From an uncultured Tessaracoccus sp. (GTDB taxonomy: Bacteria; Actinomycetota; Actinomycetes; Propionibacteriales; Propionibacteriaceae): a stretch of DNA of 64,000 nucleotides. Numbering within the stretch: the first letter of the stretch is position 1; each line of letters starts with the position of its first letter. The notes under the pieces were generated by a model, which was not told the origin of the DNA, made no database searches, and saw only the letters and a list, made by a program, of their open reading frames with translations. Below, one piece after another: positions 43,673 through 51,735 of the stretch. The translations under genes were made by a program, and so were the position numbers. The stretch is from assembly GCF_947286155.1 (NCBI RefSeq), contig NZ_CAMYPD010000004.1, positions 1-64,000 on the forward strand, read 5' to 3'.

Positions 43673-43793
43673 TTTGATGCGCGTTGCGTTACCACTCAGG
43701 TCGGTTTGGAGTATGGGCCCTGGGAAGCCAAACGTAGACTAGTCAGCAACTGTTCGCGCTGGGTGTAACCCCAGCTAGAAAGGATGCGCTCCC

Positions 43794-44030
43794 GTGGATA
43801 CACGACGCAAGATCGGCTTGGGCCTCTGGGCTGCCCTCATTGCACTCGGATGCATACTTTCAGTGTTGTTGAACCAAGCCATGGACAGAGCAGATCGATT
43901 GCAAATCAGCGGTGCGCCGTCGACGATAGAATGGTGTTTGATCGCCGTATGGCTGCTGCTAGCGCTCGTAACAATCAGCTACACGCTCTGGTTTGCGATC
44001 AGCAAGCTTCGACAGCATCGCCAGGGCTAG
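43794..44030 (+). CDS. Small two-span membrane protein, unknown
   Basis: The 78-residue protein has two hydrophobic segments (LGLWAALIALGCILSVLL and WCLIAVWLLLALVTISYTLW) separated by a short polar loop, and a basic tail. It starts with GTG preceded by AGAAAGGA. I do not recognise the family. It lies between the two copies of the flotillin 3' end, so it may have come with the inserted DNA. Confidence 0.6.
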   Translation: MDTRRKIGLGLWAALIALGCILSVLLNQAMDRADRLQISGAPSTIEWCLIAVWLLLALVTISYTLWFAISKLRQHRQG

Positions 44031-44093
44031 CCAAGAGCGCTACGTTGCCGACCAGCTGTTCATAGGGCCGCCACCCGGCTCAGGTTCATAGGA

Positions 44094-44330
44094 TCATCGC
44101 AACCGGTGGGTTGACAGTACTTCGTGTTGGGTGACGTATTCGAGGCTTTTGCGGGGTCGGCGGTCCAATTGGTCGGCGACGTAGTCAAGGTCTTATTGGC
44201 TGTAGCGGCTGAGGTCGGTGCCCTTGTGGAAGAACTGACGCAGCAGGCTGTTGGTGTTTTCGTTGCTGTCTCGTTACCAGCGCAAGTGCCGGGCCGCGAA
44301 GTAGACCTCAATGCCAGTAGGGACGCTCAC
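44094..44330 (-). pseudogene. IS30-family transposase, C-terminal remnant with two stop codons
   Basis: On the minus strand one frame reads VYFAARHLRW, stop (44274-44276), RDSNENTNSLLRQFFHKGTD, LSRYSQ, stop (44193-44195), DLDYVADQLDRRPRKSLEYV. This is the end of the DDE domain of IS30 transposases (W.RGSNENTNGLLRQYFPKGTDLS ... NRPRKTLGY). The 5' two thirds are missing. It is a relic. Confidence 0.88.
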
Positions 44331-44773
44331 GTTGCGATGAGTGGTCATCTCCTTCCCCTCGATTCCAAGTCAGCCTCGCGCGCAGTGATGCCGGAAGCGC
44401 GCCCCGAGCCTCTCGATGAGAGTCTTCTGAGTGGCTTCGACCGGATTCAAACTCCGGTCGAACCATCCAAGGATGAGGAAGGCCGAGTCACGGTCTGCAA
44501 CTCACGCTTCAACCCGCCTCTGGCTTAGAGATAGATGGTCTTGTGCATGGTCTCGATGCGACCACCCCGCGAACGGCAACAGCCCACCGGGCAGCTGCTG
44601 TCGCAGGCTCAGGAACAAACTCTCCAACTCGATGCGAATGCTCCCTCGCCTCAGTAACCAACGGTCCTTCCGTGGCCGCTTGCGCCTGCCACATCAACCT
44701 TCTCCGCCGACACTGTTACGCCCCTAGAAGCGCCATCTCGAGGTGCACCCGCGCATCGAAGCGCTGCGCCTGG
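44331..44773. other. Stretch without a supported gene
   Basis: I see no coding frame with family similarity on either strand. The long plus-strand frame here reads into the flotillin antisense. It is probably degraded DNA that arrived with the IS30 element. It ends at the flotillin stop codon. Confidence 0.5.
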
Positions 44774-46276
44774 CTACTCGGTTTCGCCTGCCACGACGTC
44801 GGCCTTCCCAACGCGCTGCTTCAACACGTCCAGCAGATCGATGCCGGTGGTGTTTTTCACCAGTTCGACAGTCTGCAACATGTTGTCGTTGACCGTCTTG
44901 GGCAGCGCGGAGGCACCGTCGGTGGATACGACGGTGAGCTTGTCGATGGAGCTGAGCGGCGCGGCCACCTTCTCCGCCACCTGCGGCAGCACCTCGATGA
45001 GCATCTGCAGCACGGCTGCCTCGTTGTAGTGCGCGAAGGCTTCGGCGCGCTTGTCCATGGCTTCCGCTTCCGCGGTACCGACGGCGGCAACCGCAGCTGC
45101 CTTCGCCTCGCCCTCGGCGCGCACAGCTTCGGCCTCCGCGATACGCCGAGCCTTCTCAGCCTCACCGCGCTTCGCACCCTCGAATGCCTCGGCGGTCGCG
45201 AGCGCCTGGCGACGAGACTGCTCGCCCTCACCGGAGAGGCGTTGACGCTCGGCATCGGCCTCAGCATCAGCGATCGACGCGGCCTTGCGCGCCTCCGCTT
45301 CGTAGATGGACGCCTGGCGCCTCGCCTGCGCCTCCGTCTCAATCTCGTAACGCTTGGCGTCCGCAGGCTTGCGCACCTCGGTGTCGAGCTGGCGCTCCTT
45401 CAGCGCAGCCTGCCGCACGGCCACCTTCTCCTGCTCGGTAAGAATGGCCTGGTCACGGTCGGCTTGGGCCAGCGGGCCGGATGCCGCGGCCTGCGCCTTC
45501 GCGGCGTCCGTCTCGGCCTGAATCTCGGCTTCCTTCAGCACCAGAGCGCGCTCGGAGATGGCGATCTCCTGCGACGCGGCAATGCGCGCCTGCTCCGCCT
45601 CACGGCGAGCGTCGGCTTCGGCGATGGCAGCCAACTGGCCAACCCTCGCGGACTCGGGGCGACCGAGGTCGGAGAGGTAGGTGCCGTCGTCGGTGATGTC
45701 CTGAATCTGGAAGGTGTCGAGCACCAGGCCCTGACCTGTGAGCGACGCCTCAGATTCGTCGGCAACCCGCTGCGCGAAGGCGGCGCGGTCACGGATGATC
45801 TGCTCGACGGTGAGCGAACCCACGATAGAGCGCAGCGAACCTGCGAGGGTTTCCTGCGTGAACGTCTCGATCTCTTCCTGCTGCATGAGGAAGCGCTGCG
45901 CTGCGGCACGGATGGAGTCTTCATTGCCGCCAACCTTGACGATCGCGACGCCGTCGACGTTGAGCTTGATGCCCTGCCCGGACACGGCGTTACGGATCGT
46001 CACCATGATGCGGCGCGACGACAAGTCCAGCACGTGTAGACGCTGCACGAACGGGATGACGAACACGCCGCCACCCATGATGACTTTCTGGCCGGACAGG
46101 TCGGTGGAGACCAAGCCCGTCTCGGGGTTCGTGACTGCTTTACCCTTCTGACCAGTAATGATGTAGGCCTCGTTGGGACGAGATACCTTGTAGCGGCTCG
46201 CAATGAGCCAGAGGATGAGCACGACGAGCAGCACTGCGCCGCCAATACCCAAGACGATCGGTGGAAGTTCGGGCAT
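44774..46276 (-). CDS. Flotillin family protein
   Basis: The 500-residue protein has one N-terminal membrane segment (VLGIGGAVLLVVLILWLIAS), an SPFH/PHB domain (RRIMVTIRNAVSGQGIKLNV) and a long Ala/Glu-rich coiled coil (about residues 215-420) typical of flotillin/YqiK. It forms scaffolds in membrane microdomains. The NfeD-like gene is 9 bases upstream, the standard pair. Its 3' end is duplicated at 43652-43672. Confidence 0.92.
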   Translation of the reverse strand: MPELPPIVLGIGGAVLLVVLILWLIASRYKVSRPNEAYIITGQKGKAVTNPETGLVSTDLSGQKVIMGGGVFVIPFVQRLHVLDLSSRRIMVTIRNAVSGQGIKLNVDGVAIVKVGGNEDSIRAAAQRFLMQQEEIETFTQETLAGSLRSIVGSLTVEQIIRDRAAFAQRVADESEASLTGQGLVLDTFQIQDITDDGTYLSDLGRPESARVGQLAAIAEADARREAEQARIAASQEIAISERALVLKEAEIQAETDAAKAQAAASGPLAQADRDQAILTEQEKVAVRQAALKERQLDTEVRKPADAKRYEIETEAQARRQASIYEAEARKAASIADAEADAERQRLSGEGEQSRRQALATAEAFEGAKRGEAEKARRIAEAEAVRAEGEAKAAAVAAVGTAEAEAMDKRAEAFAHYNEAAVLQMLIEVLPQVAEKVAAPLSSIDKLTVVSTDGASALPKTVNDNMLQTVELVKNTTGIDLLDVLKQRVGKADVVAGETE

Positions 46277-46285
46277 AGTGTTTCC

Positions 46286-46828
46286 TTAACCAGGGTGAGG
46301 GCCGGAGCCGATGGATGGTGGCGGTGGTAGTTCTTCGACCGAGGTGACTTCGACAGCCGTGGGCGACAGGACACTCGAAATCCAGACCTCGGTACCCGCG
46401 GGGATCGCCGTATCGGCCCGAGCAGAACGCTTACGCGAACCTCCGGTGCCGAAGATGCGCACCTCGCCGTAGCCTGACTCCGGGATGTCCGTGATGACGC
46501 GCCCAGTGGCACCGACGAGAGAATCCGAGCGGAACGTGGCGGCGTTCTCCCCTCGCTTCAACACACGGGTAAGCGCCGTCGCACCCCACGCCGCCAGCAC
46601 TCCAGCGATGATGCCAACGACGACGGCAATTCCCGTGATGTCCACGATGCTGAGAGAGATCACTCCCCCAAACCCGAAGGCACCCAGGAACGCCGCAAGG
46701 CTGGGGACGGAGAAGAGATCGCCGCCCAGGAAATCGAGGTCAAACACCCCTTCGATGATCTCGCCGAACAGCAGCGACGCCGCGACGATCACCAAACCGA
46801 CGATGCCAACCGTCAGGAAAATCGCCAT
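46286..46828 (-). CDS. NfeD-like membrane protein
   Basis: The 180-residue protein has three membrane segments (from MAIFLTVGIVGLVIVAASLL) and a C-terminal OB-fold (LVGATGRVITDIPESGYGEV to AGTEVWISSVL), as in NfeD1b proteins that partner flotillins. The ATG at 46828 has GAAGGAG at good distance. It is in an operon with flotillin. Confidence 0.83.
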   Translation of the reverse strand: MAIFLTVGIVGLVIVAASLLFGEIIEGVFDLDFLGGDLFSVPSLAAFLGAFGFGGVISLSIVDITGIAVVVGIIAGVLAAWGATALTRVLKRGENAATFRSDSLVGATGRVITDIPESGYGEVRIFGTGGSRKRSARADTAIPAGTEVWISSVLSPTAVEVTSVEELPPPPSIGSGPHPG

Positions 46829-46901
46829 GGCCGTCTCCTTCTCTCTCAGCAAGGATATCGGCCACGCGGCCAACGCGTCGACGCGACGGTGCAGGCAGAA
46901 C

Positions 46902-47327
46902 TCAGAGCACGCCCTTCACCAGTACGAAGTCGCCGAATGGGCGCTGCTCACCGGTGACCACGACGGCGAATGCCTTCGCAGCGCGATCGTAGAACGAGAA
47001 ACGCTCGATGGTGCCCACCGACTGCCCCGGGGCCAGGTAGCTTTGCACTGCAGCGATCACGTCCGCGTGCACCGGCGGGATGTCGTCGGGGCCCTCCGTC
47101 GTCGCCATCCGTAGCGCCGGCTGATCGACGGCGACGTCGAGCGGCAGCAGAGAACACACGGCGGCAACCATCTGCGGCGCGTCGTAGCCGCGTGCATCCA
47201 CGACGCGCTGACCAATGCGGTAGGAGGGGAAGTTCCTGTCGGCGATCACGAGCTCGTCGCCGTGACCCATCTGCGCGAGGATGTGCAACAAGTCCGGGCT
47301 GATGGCCGGGTCTATCCCCCGCAGCAT
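46902..47327 (-). CDS. FucU/RbsD-family sugar mutarotase
   Basis: The 141-residue protein starts MLRGIDPAISPDLLHILAQM followed by GHGDELVIADRNFPSYRIG, which is closer to FucU (L-fucose mutarotase) than to RbsD. The C-terminus IERFSFYDRAAKAFAVVVTG is also FucU-like. It interconverts sugar anomers. The ATG overlaps the ribokinase stop as TAATG; longer frames lie inside ribokinase. Confidence 0.88.
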   Translation of the reverse strand: MLRGIDPAISPDLLHILAQMGHGDELVIADRNFPSYRIGQRVVDARGYDAPQMVAAVCSLLPLDVAVDQPALRMATTEGPDDIPPVHADVIAAVQSYLAPGQSVGTIERFSFYDRAAKAFAVVVTGEQRPFGDFVLVKGVL

Positions 47328-48262
47328 TACTGTGCGTCCGCTGTCAGGGACGCGACCCACGCGTCCAGCTCGTCGTGCCGGGGCGCGGAATCCGCACTGC
47401 CCACACGCGTCACTGAACACGCCGCGGCCACGTTTGCGCGCGCAGCGGCCTCGCGAAGCGGCATTCCCTGCGCGAGCAGCGCCGCGAGGTTGCCAGTAAA
47501 GGTGTCGCCGGCGCCGACGGTGTTCACGGCCTTCACCTTGAGCGACGGGACCGTCTGGGTGCCCTCGTCGTCGACGACGAGCGCCCCCTCCTCACCGAGC
47601 GTGACGATGAGGTCCAGGTTCATCTTCGCGTGCACAGCCTGCGCCACCTCGTCGATGCTGCACTTCGTGCTGATGCCGATCGACTCGGCCAGCTGAGCGA
47701 GTTCGCTCTCATTCGGCAGCAGGAGGTCGACGTGCTCAAGCATCTCGACGGGGATCTCGCGGAAGGGCGCGGGGTTGAGGATCACCGTCTTGCCCGCATC
47801 GTGCGCAATCTGCGCGGCGGCCTGGTTCGCGTCGTCTGGAACCTCCAGCTGCATCACGACCACGCGCGCCGCGCGAATCTGCTCCGCTTGCTCCTGCACC
47901 TGCTCAGCGTGGAGCTCGAGGTTCGAACGCGGGATGATGACGATGCAGTTTTGCCCCTCGTCGTCGACCATCGGCAAACCGACACCGGTGCCCACCTCGC
48001 CGTCGATGCTCACCCCGGACGCGTCTACTCCTTCGCGCTCCAGCCAGGTGCGGAACTCCTCGCCGTAAGCGTCGTCGCCGACTCGTCCGACCATCGCCAC
48101 CGAGACACCCGCACGCGCCGCCGCGATGGCCTGGTTGAAGCCCTTGCCACCGGGCGTCATCGTGAACGAAGAACCGGTGATGGTCTCCCCCGGCTTGGGG
48201 AATCGCGGGGTGCGGGCGATGAGGTCCATCATGAAGGACCCCACGATGCAAACGTCGCTCAT
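47327..48262 (-). CDS. rbsK: Ribokinase-family sugar kinase
   Basis: This 311-residue PfkB-family kinase starts VCIVGSFMMDLIARTPRFPK and has GGKGFNQAIAAARAG and the C-terminal catalytic motif VNTVGAGDTFTGNLAALLAQ. It phosphorylates a pentose at O5. Its neighbours point to a pentose other than, or besides, ribose. It overlaps the isomerase gene upstream (ATGA). Confidence 0.88.
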   Translation of the reverse strand: MSDVCIVGSFMMDLIARTPRFPKPGETITGSSFTMTPGGKGFNQAIAAARAGVSVAMVGRVGDDAYGEEFRTWLEREGVDASGVSIDGEVGTGVGLPMVDDEGQNCIVIIPRSNLELHAEQVQEQAEQIRAARVVVMQLEVPDDANQAAAQIAHDAGKTVILNPAPFREIPVEMLEHVDLLLPNESELAQLAESIGISTKCSIDEVAQAVHAKMNLDLIVTLGEEGALVVDDEGTQTVPSLKVKAVNTVGAGDTFTGNLAALLAQGMPLREAAARANVAAACSVTRVGSADSAPRHDELDAWVASLTADAQ

Positions 48263-48912
48263 GCCTTGCTCCCGGGGACGAGATCGTCGGCATCCAGCGC
48301 CTGGCCGAGCGAGCCGCCGACGTGGTGCAGGGCGAAGTCGTCCTTGGTGAAGCCGCTGTGGGTCATGAGTGCGGCAGCGAGCGCGTCGCCGATCGCGAGG
48401 GTTGCCGTCGTGGATGCGGTGGGGGCCAGATCCAGCGGGTCGGCTTCTGTGTCCATGGCCAGCTTGATGGTGATCTGCGCACCCTTGGCCAGCGGCGAGG
48501 ATTCGTCGCGAGTGATGGCCACGACGGGAATGTTGCGGTGGTTCAGCACCTGCACGAAGCGGACGACTTCCGCGGTCTTGCCGGAGTTGGAAATGGCGAT
48601 GACCACGTCATCCTCCGTCACCATGCCTGCGTCACCGTGCAGGGCTTCCGTGCTGTGCACGAAGAACGACGGGGTGCCGGTGCTCGCGAAGGTGGCGGCC
48701 ATCTTCGAGGCGATGTGCCCCGACTTGCCGATGCCCGTCATGATGAGCCTGCCGCGCATGCCGACGATGAGTTCGAGCAGCTGCGGCAGCACCGCCTTGA
48801 GCGGATCGATCTGCCGCTGCAGCGTGGCGATCTCAATCTCGATGGCGCGTTGGGCGGCGGCGACGGCGTCGTCGAACGAACCCGTGGCTGCTTTCGTGGC
48901 TGGTGCAGACAT
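48259..48912 (-). CDS. SIS-domain sugar-phosphate isomerase (KdsD/GutQ-type, no CBS domains)
   Basis: The 217-residue protein has the SIS signature of arabinose-5-phosphate isomerases: RLIMTGIGKSGHIASKMAAT, FASTGTPSFFVHSTEALHGD and AISNSGKTAEVVRFV. KdsD proteins usually carry two CBS domains, which are absent. KdsD interconverts D-ribulose 5-phosphate and D-arabinose 5-phosphate. The start at 48912 (MSAPATKAATGS) fits better than the longer frame. It is the first gene of a LacI-controlled operon with a kinase and a mutarotase. Confidence 0.83.
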   Translation of the reverse strand: MSAPATKAATGSFDDAVAAAQRAIEIEIATLQRQIDPLKAVLPQLLELIVGMRGRLIMTGIGKSGHIASKMAATFASTGTPSFFVHSTEALHGDAGMVTEDDVVIAISNSGKTAEVVRFVQVLNHRNIPVVAITRDESSPLAKGAQITIKLAMDTEADPLDLAPTASTTATLAIGDALAAALMTHSGFTKDDFALHHVGGSLGQALDADDLVPGSKA

Positions 48913-48992
48913 GTGATACCTCTTCCGTTCGCGTCGAGTTCTCGACGGCAGCGATACAGCAAGCCGAGAACTCACTCACTGCAATCATGACA

Positions 48993-49004
48993 GAAATCGA
49001 TTAC
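48993..49004. promoter_or_regulatory. LacI-type operator candidate before the isomerase operon
   Basis: GAAATCGATTAC is symmetric at 10 of 12 positions around a central CG, the typical form of LacI-family operators. It is 81 bases upstream of the isomerase gene and 23 bases beyond the lacI stop codon. Confidence 0.55.
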
Positions 49005-49026
49005 AGCTACAAGGTTGGGTGCCGAA

Positions 49027-49995
49027 TCATCCCCACATTTGGGGTGCCGGCGTGTCGATAATCACGGTGTTTGCAGTGTCGCCACCCGACGTCATCCGGC
49101 TTTGCAGCAGCAACCACGCTTCGCGCGCCAACTCACCGACGGGTAGCGGCGTGATTTGCACTTGACCCGACATCGACGTCGCAAACGGCAACTCCCCAAT
49201 GACGCCAACAATGGTGTCGGAGTCCCCTCTCGCAGCGAGCTCCCTCAACACCCCAACCCCGGCCAGGTTATTCGTCGCGAGAATGGCGTCTGGTGGGTTT
49301 GGAAGGTCGAGCAGCTGCGCCGCGGCGTGGCGTCCGCCTTCGACGCGGAAGTCGGCATGGATGAGCAAGTCACCGTCGACGAGGTAGCCACGCTCTTTCA
49401 GAGTTTCACGCCACCCTTCGGCACGCTTCTCCGCCGTGGAGAGCCTCGACGGGCCAGTCACGCAGGCGATGCGTGTGCAACCCGCCTCGGCGAGGTGGTT
49501 CGTCGCCACTGTTCCAAGTTCTCGGTTGTTGAACCGCACCGACGGGTACTCCCCCGGCAGCTCGCGGTCGACGGCGACGACGGCCATGCCGCGCTCCACA
49601 AGCGGCCGCAGGTCGGTGGAGTCGGACGCGGGAAAGACGATCACTCCCGCCATCTGCGAATCGATGGCCACTTGGAGGTACCGCGCTTCCTTGGCAGGAT
49701 CCTCGTCGGAGTTGCACAGCACGATGGAGAGCCCCTGCTCGTGGGCTTTGTCTTCCACGGTTCTGGCGAAGGTGGTGAAGAACGGGTTTTCGATATCCGC
49801 GACGATGAGGCCCACCACGTCCGATGTGCGTCGTCGCAGCGTCCGCGCGGCACGGTTCGGGGCGTATCCAAGCTTCTCGACGGCGCTTCGCACTGCTGCC
49901 TGGGCTTCCGGCCGCACGTTCGCGCCGTTCAGCACGCGCGAGACGGTCGCCACTGACACGCCCGCTTCCTGCGCGACGTCGATCATCCGCACCAT
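49027..49995 (-). CDS. LacI-family regulator of the pentose operon
   Basis: The 322-residue protein starts MVRMIDVAQEAGVSVATVSR, followed by VLNGANVRPEAQAAVRSAVE, then an effector domain of the RbsR/CcpA-like type (VGLIVADIENPFFTTFARTV). It lies upstream of the isomerase-kinase-mutarotase operon on the same strand, separated by 114 bases that hold a candidate operator. TCACGAACGGTGA near 50039 upstream of its own start could be an autoregulatory site. Confidence 0.88.
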   Translation of the reverse strand: MVRMIDVAQEAGVSVATVSRVLNGANVRPEAQAAVRSAVEKLGYAPNRAARTLRRRTSDVVGLIVADIENPFFTTFARTVEDKAHEQGLSIVLCNSDEDPAKEARYLQVAIDSQMAGVIVFPASDSTDLRPLVERGMAVVAVDRELPGEYPSVRFNNRELGTVATNHLAEAGCTRIACVTGPSRLSTAEKRAEGWRETLKERGYLVDGDLLIHADFRVEGGRHAAAQLLDLPNPPDAILATNNLAGVGVLRELAARGDSDTIVGVIGELPFATSMSGQVQITPLPVGELAREAWLLLQSRMTSGGDTANTVIIDTPAPQMWG

Positions 49996-50080
49996 GGGAT
50001 CACACCCTCGTTCACCTCGTCGTTCACGAGCTCAGTGTGTCACGAACGGTGAACACACCGCCGGGGTACACGAGGCTGTG

Positions 50081-50157
50081 TAACCCAATATCCACACGCG
50101 TTTGCGAAATCGGCCCAAAATGAGCTGTTTCGACAAACGCGTGTGGATATCGGGTTA
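50081..50157. repeat. Long palindromic element, copy 1
   Basis: Arms at 50081-50104 and 50134-50157 are 24 bases long with one mismatch (TAACCCAATATCCACACGCG and on). An inner pair, CGAAA (50105-50109) with TTTCG (50128-50132), extends the stem. The total is 77 bases. It lies between the lacI start and the ilvC stop. A diverged relative lies at 55032-55111. There is no T-run, so it is not a simple terminator. Confidence 0.8.
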
Positions 50158-50188
50158 ATTGGGAGCCGGTCACGGCTCTCGACGACAC

Positions 50189-51214
50189 TTAGCGGCCGGC
50201 TTCGCCTTCGCTGTAATCGTCGGAGACCTTCGACCAGGAGTAGAGCTTGCGCAGCTCGCGGCCTACGGACTCAATCTGCTGGCCCTGGCCCTCCTCGCGA
50301 AGCTTCTTGAACTCAGGGGCGCCGGCGTCCTGGTCGTCGATGAAGCGCTTCGCAAACGCGCCCGACTGGATGTCCGCCAGCACGGCCTTCATGTTCTCAC
50401 GCACGTGATCGTCGATGACGCGCGGGCCGGAGACGTAGTCGCCGTACTCCGCTGTGTCAGAGATCGACCAGCGCTGCTTGGTGATGCCACCCTCGATCAT
50501 GAGGTCGACGATCATCTTGAGCTCGTGGAGGCACTCGAAGTAGGCGATCTCGGGCTGGTATCCAGCCTCGACGAGCGTCTCGAACCCGGCCTGCACCAGC
50601 GCCGACGCGCCGCCGCACAGCACAGCCTGCTCGCCGAAGAGGTCCGTCTCGGTCTCCTCAGTAAAGGTGGTCTTGATGCCGCCAGCGCGGAGAGCACCGA
50701 TGGCCTTCGCGTACGCAAGCGCGAGCGGCCAAGCGTTCCCCGACTCATCCTTCTCAACAGCGATGATGGCCGGAACACCGCGCCCATCTACGTACTCACG
50801 ACGCACGATGTGGCCCGGGCCCTTCGGCGCCACCATGCACACGTCCACACCGGCCGGGGGCTGAATGTAGTCGTAGCGGATGTTGAAGCCGTGCGCGAAG
50901 AACAGCGCGTCGCCCTCCGCGAGGTGCGGGGCGATCTCTTCCGCGTAGAGGGTGCGCTGCACCTGGTCGGGAGCGAGCACCATGATGAGATCCGCTTCCT
51001 CAACGGCCTCCGAGACGGGGAGCACCCGGAGTCCCTCGGCTTCTGCCTTCGCCGCAGACTTGGAGCCCTCACGCAGACCGACACGCACGTCCACGCCCGA
51101 GTCGCGCAAGCTGAGCGCGTGAGCGTGACCCTGCGAACCGTAGCCGATGACGGCCACGTGGCGGCCCTGGATCACCGAAAGGTCAGCGTCGTCGTCGTAA
51201 AACATCTCTGCCAT
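50189..51214 (-). CDS. ilvC: Ketol-acid reductoisomerase
   Basis: The 341-residue class I enzyme has the NADPH site VAVIGYGSQGHAHALSLRDS and the knotted C-terminal domain (GEQAVLCGGASALVQAGFET, EYGDYVSGPRVI). It makes dihydroxy-isovalerate and dihydroxy-methylvalerate for valine and isoleucine. It is the last gene of ilvBNC, 14 bases after ilvN. Confidence 0.96.
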   Translation of the reverse strand: MAEMFYDDDADLSVIQGRHVAVIGYGSQGHAHALSLRDSGVDVRVGLREGSKSAAKAEAEGLRVLPVSEAVEEADLIMVLAPDQVQRTLYAEEIAPHLAEGDALFFAHGFNIRYDYIQPPAGVDVCMVAPKGPGHIVRREYVDGRGVPAIIAVEKDESGNAWPLALAYAKAIGALRAGGIKTTFTEETETDLFGEQAVLCGGASALVQAGFETLVEAGYQPEIAYFECLHELKMIVDLMIEGGITKQRWSISDTAEYGDYVSGPRVIDDHVRENMKAVLADIQSGAFAKRFIDDQDAGAPEFKKLREEGQGQQIESVGRELRKLYSWSKVSDDYSEGEAGR

Positions 51215-51228
51215 GTGTGTTTCCTAAC

Positions 51229-51735
51229 TTATTTGTGGGACTTGATGGACATGGCCTTCGCGCCGCGCCCCAGCGCGACATGGCCGGATTGGGCAAGCTC
51301 TTGAATGCCGTGCGGTGCCAGCATATTGAGCAGCGCCTCAAGTTTGTCTGTGCTGCCCGTGGCCTCGATCGTGATGGAGTCGTTGGACACGTCCACAGCC
51401 TTGCCGCGGAAGAGGCCCACGACGTCGATAATCTGGCTGCGGCTCGTCACGTCGGCCTTCACCTTCACCAAGATCATCTGCCTGCGCACGGCGTTGGATT
51501 CGAGTTCGAGCACTTTACGCACCTCAATCAGCTTGTTGAGCTGCTTCACGATCTGCTCGAGCGCGGCCTCGTCGTCGACATTCGCGACGACCGTCATGCG
51601 CGAAATCCCTTCGCGCTCGGTCTCGCCGACGGCGAGAGACTCGATATTGAACCCCCGACGGGAAAACAGCGCGGCGATGCGCGTCAGGACGCCCGGGCGG
51701 TCTGACACCAGGATGCTGAGCGTGTGCGTGTTCAC
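51229..51735 (-). CDS. ilvN: Acetolactate synthase regulatory subunit
   Basis: The 168-residue protein has an ACT domain (HTLSILVSDRPGVLTRIAAL FSRRGFN...) and the C-terminal IlvN extension. It activates IlvB and confers valine feedback. I chose the GTG at 51735, which overlaps the ilvB stop as GTGA, the usual arrangement. Confidence 0.94.
   Translation of the reverse strand: MNTHTLSILVSDRPGVLTRIAALFSRRGFNIESLAVGETEREGISRMTVVANVDDEAALEQIVKQLNKLIEVRKVLELESNAVRRQMILVKVKADVTSRSQIIDVVGLFRGKAVDVSNDSITIEATGSTDKLEALLNMLAPHGIQELAQSGHVALGRGAKAMSIKSHK

Noticed and set aside
44543..46039. A 498-residue plus-strand open frame
   Set aside because: It is antisense to the flotillin coiled coil. The repeated Leu/Gly/Arg pattern is the complement of Ala/Glu codons.
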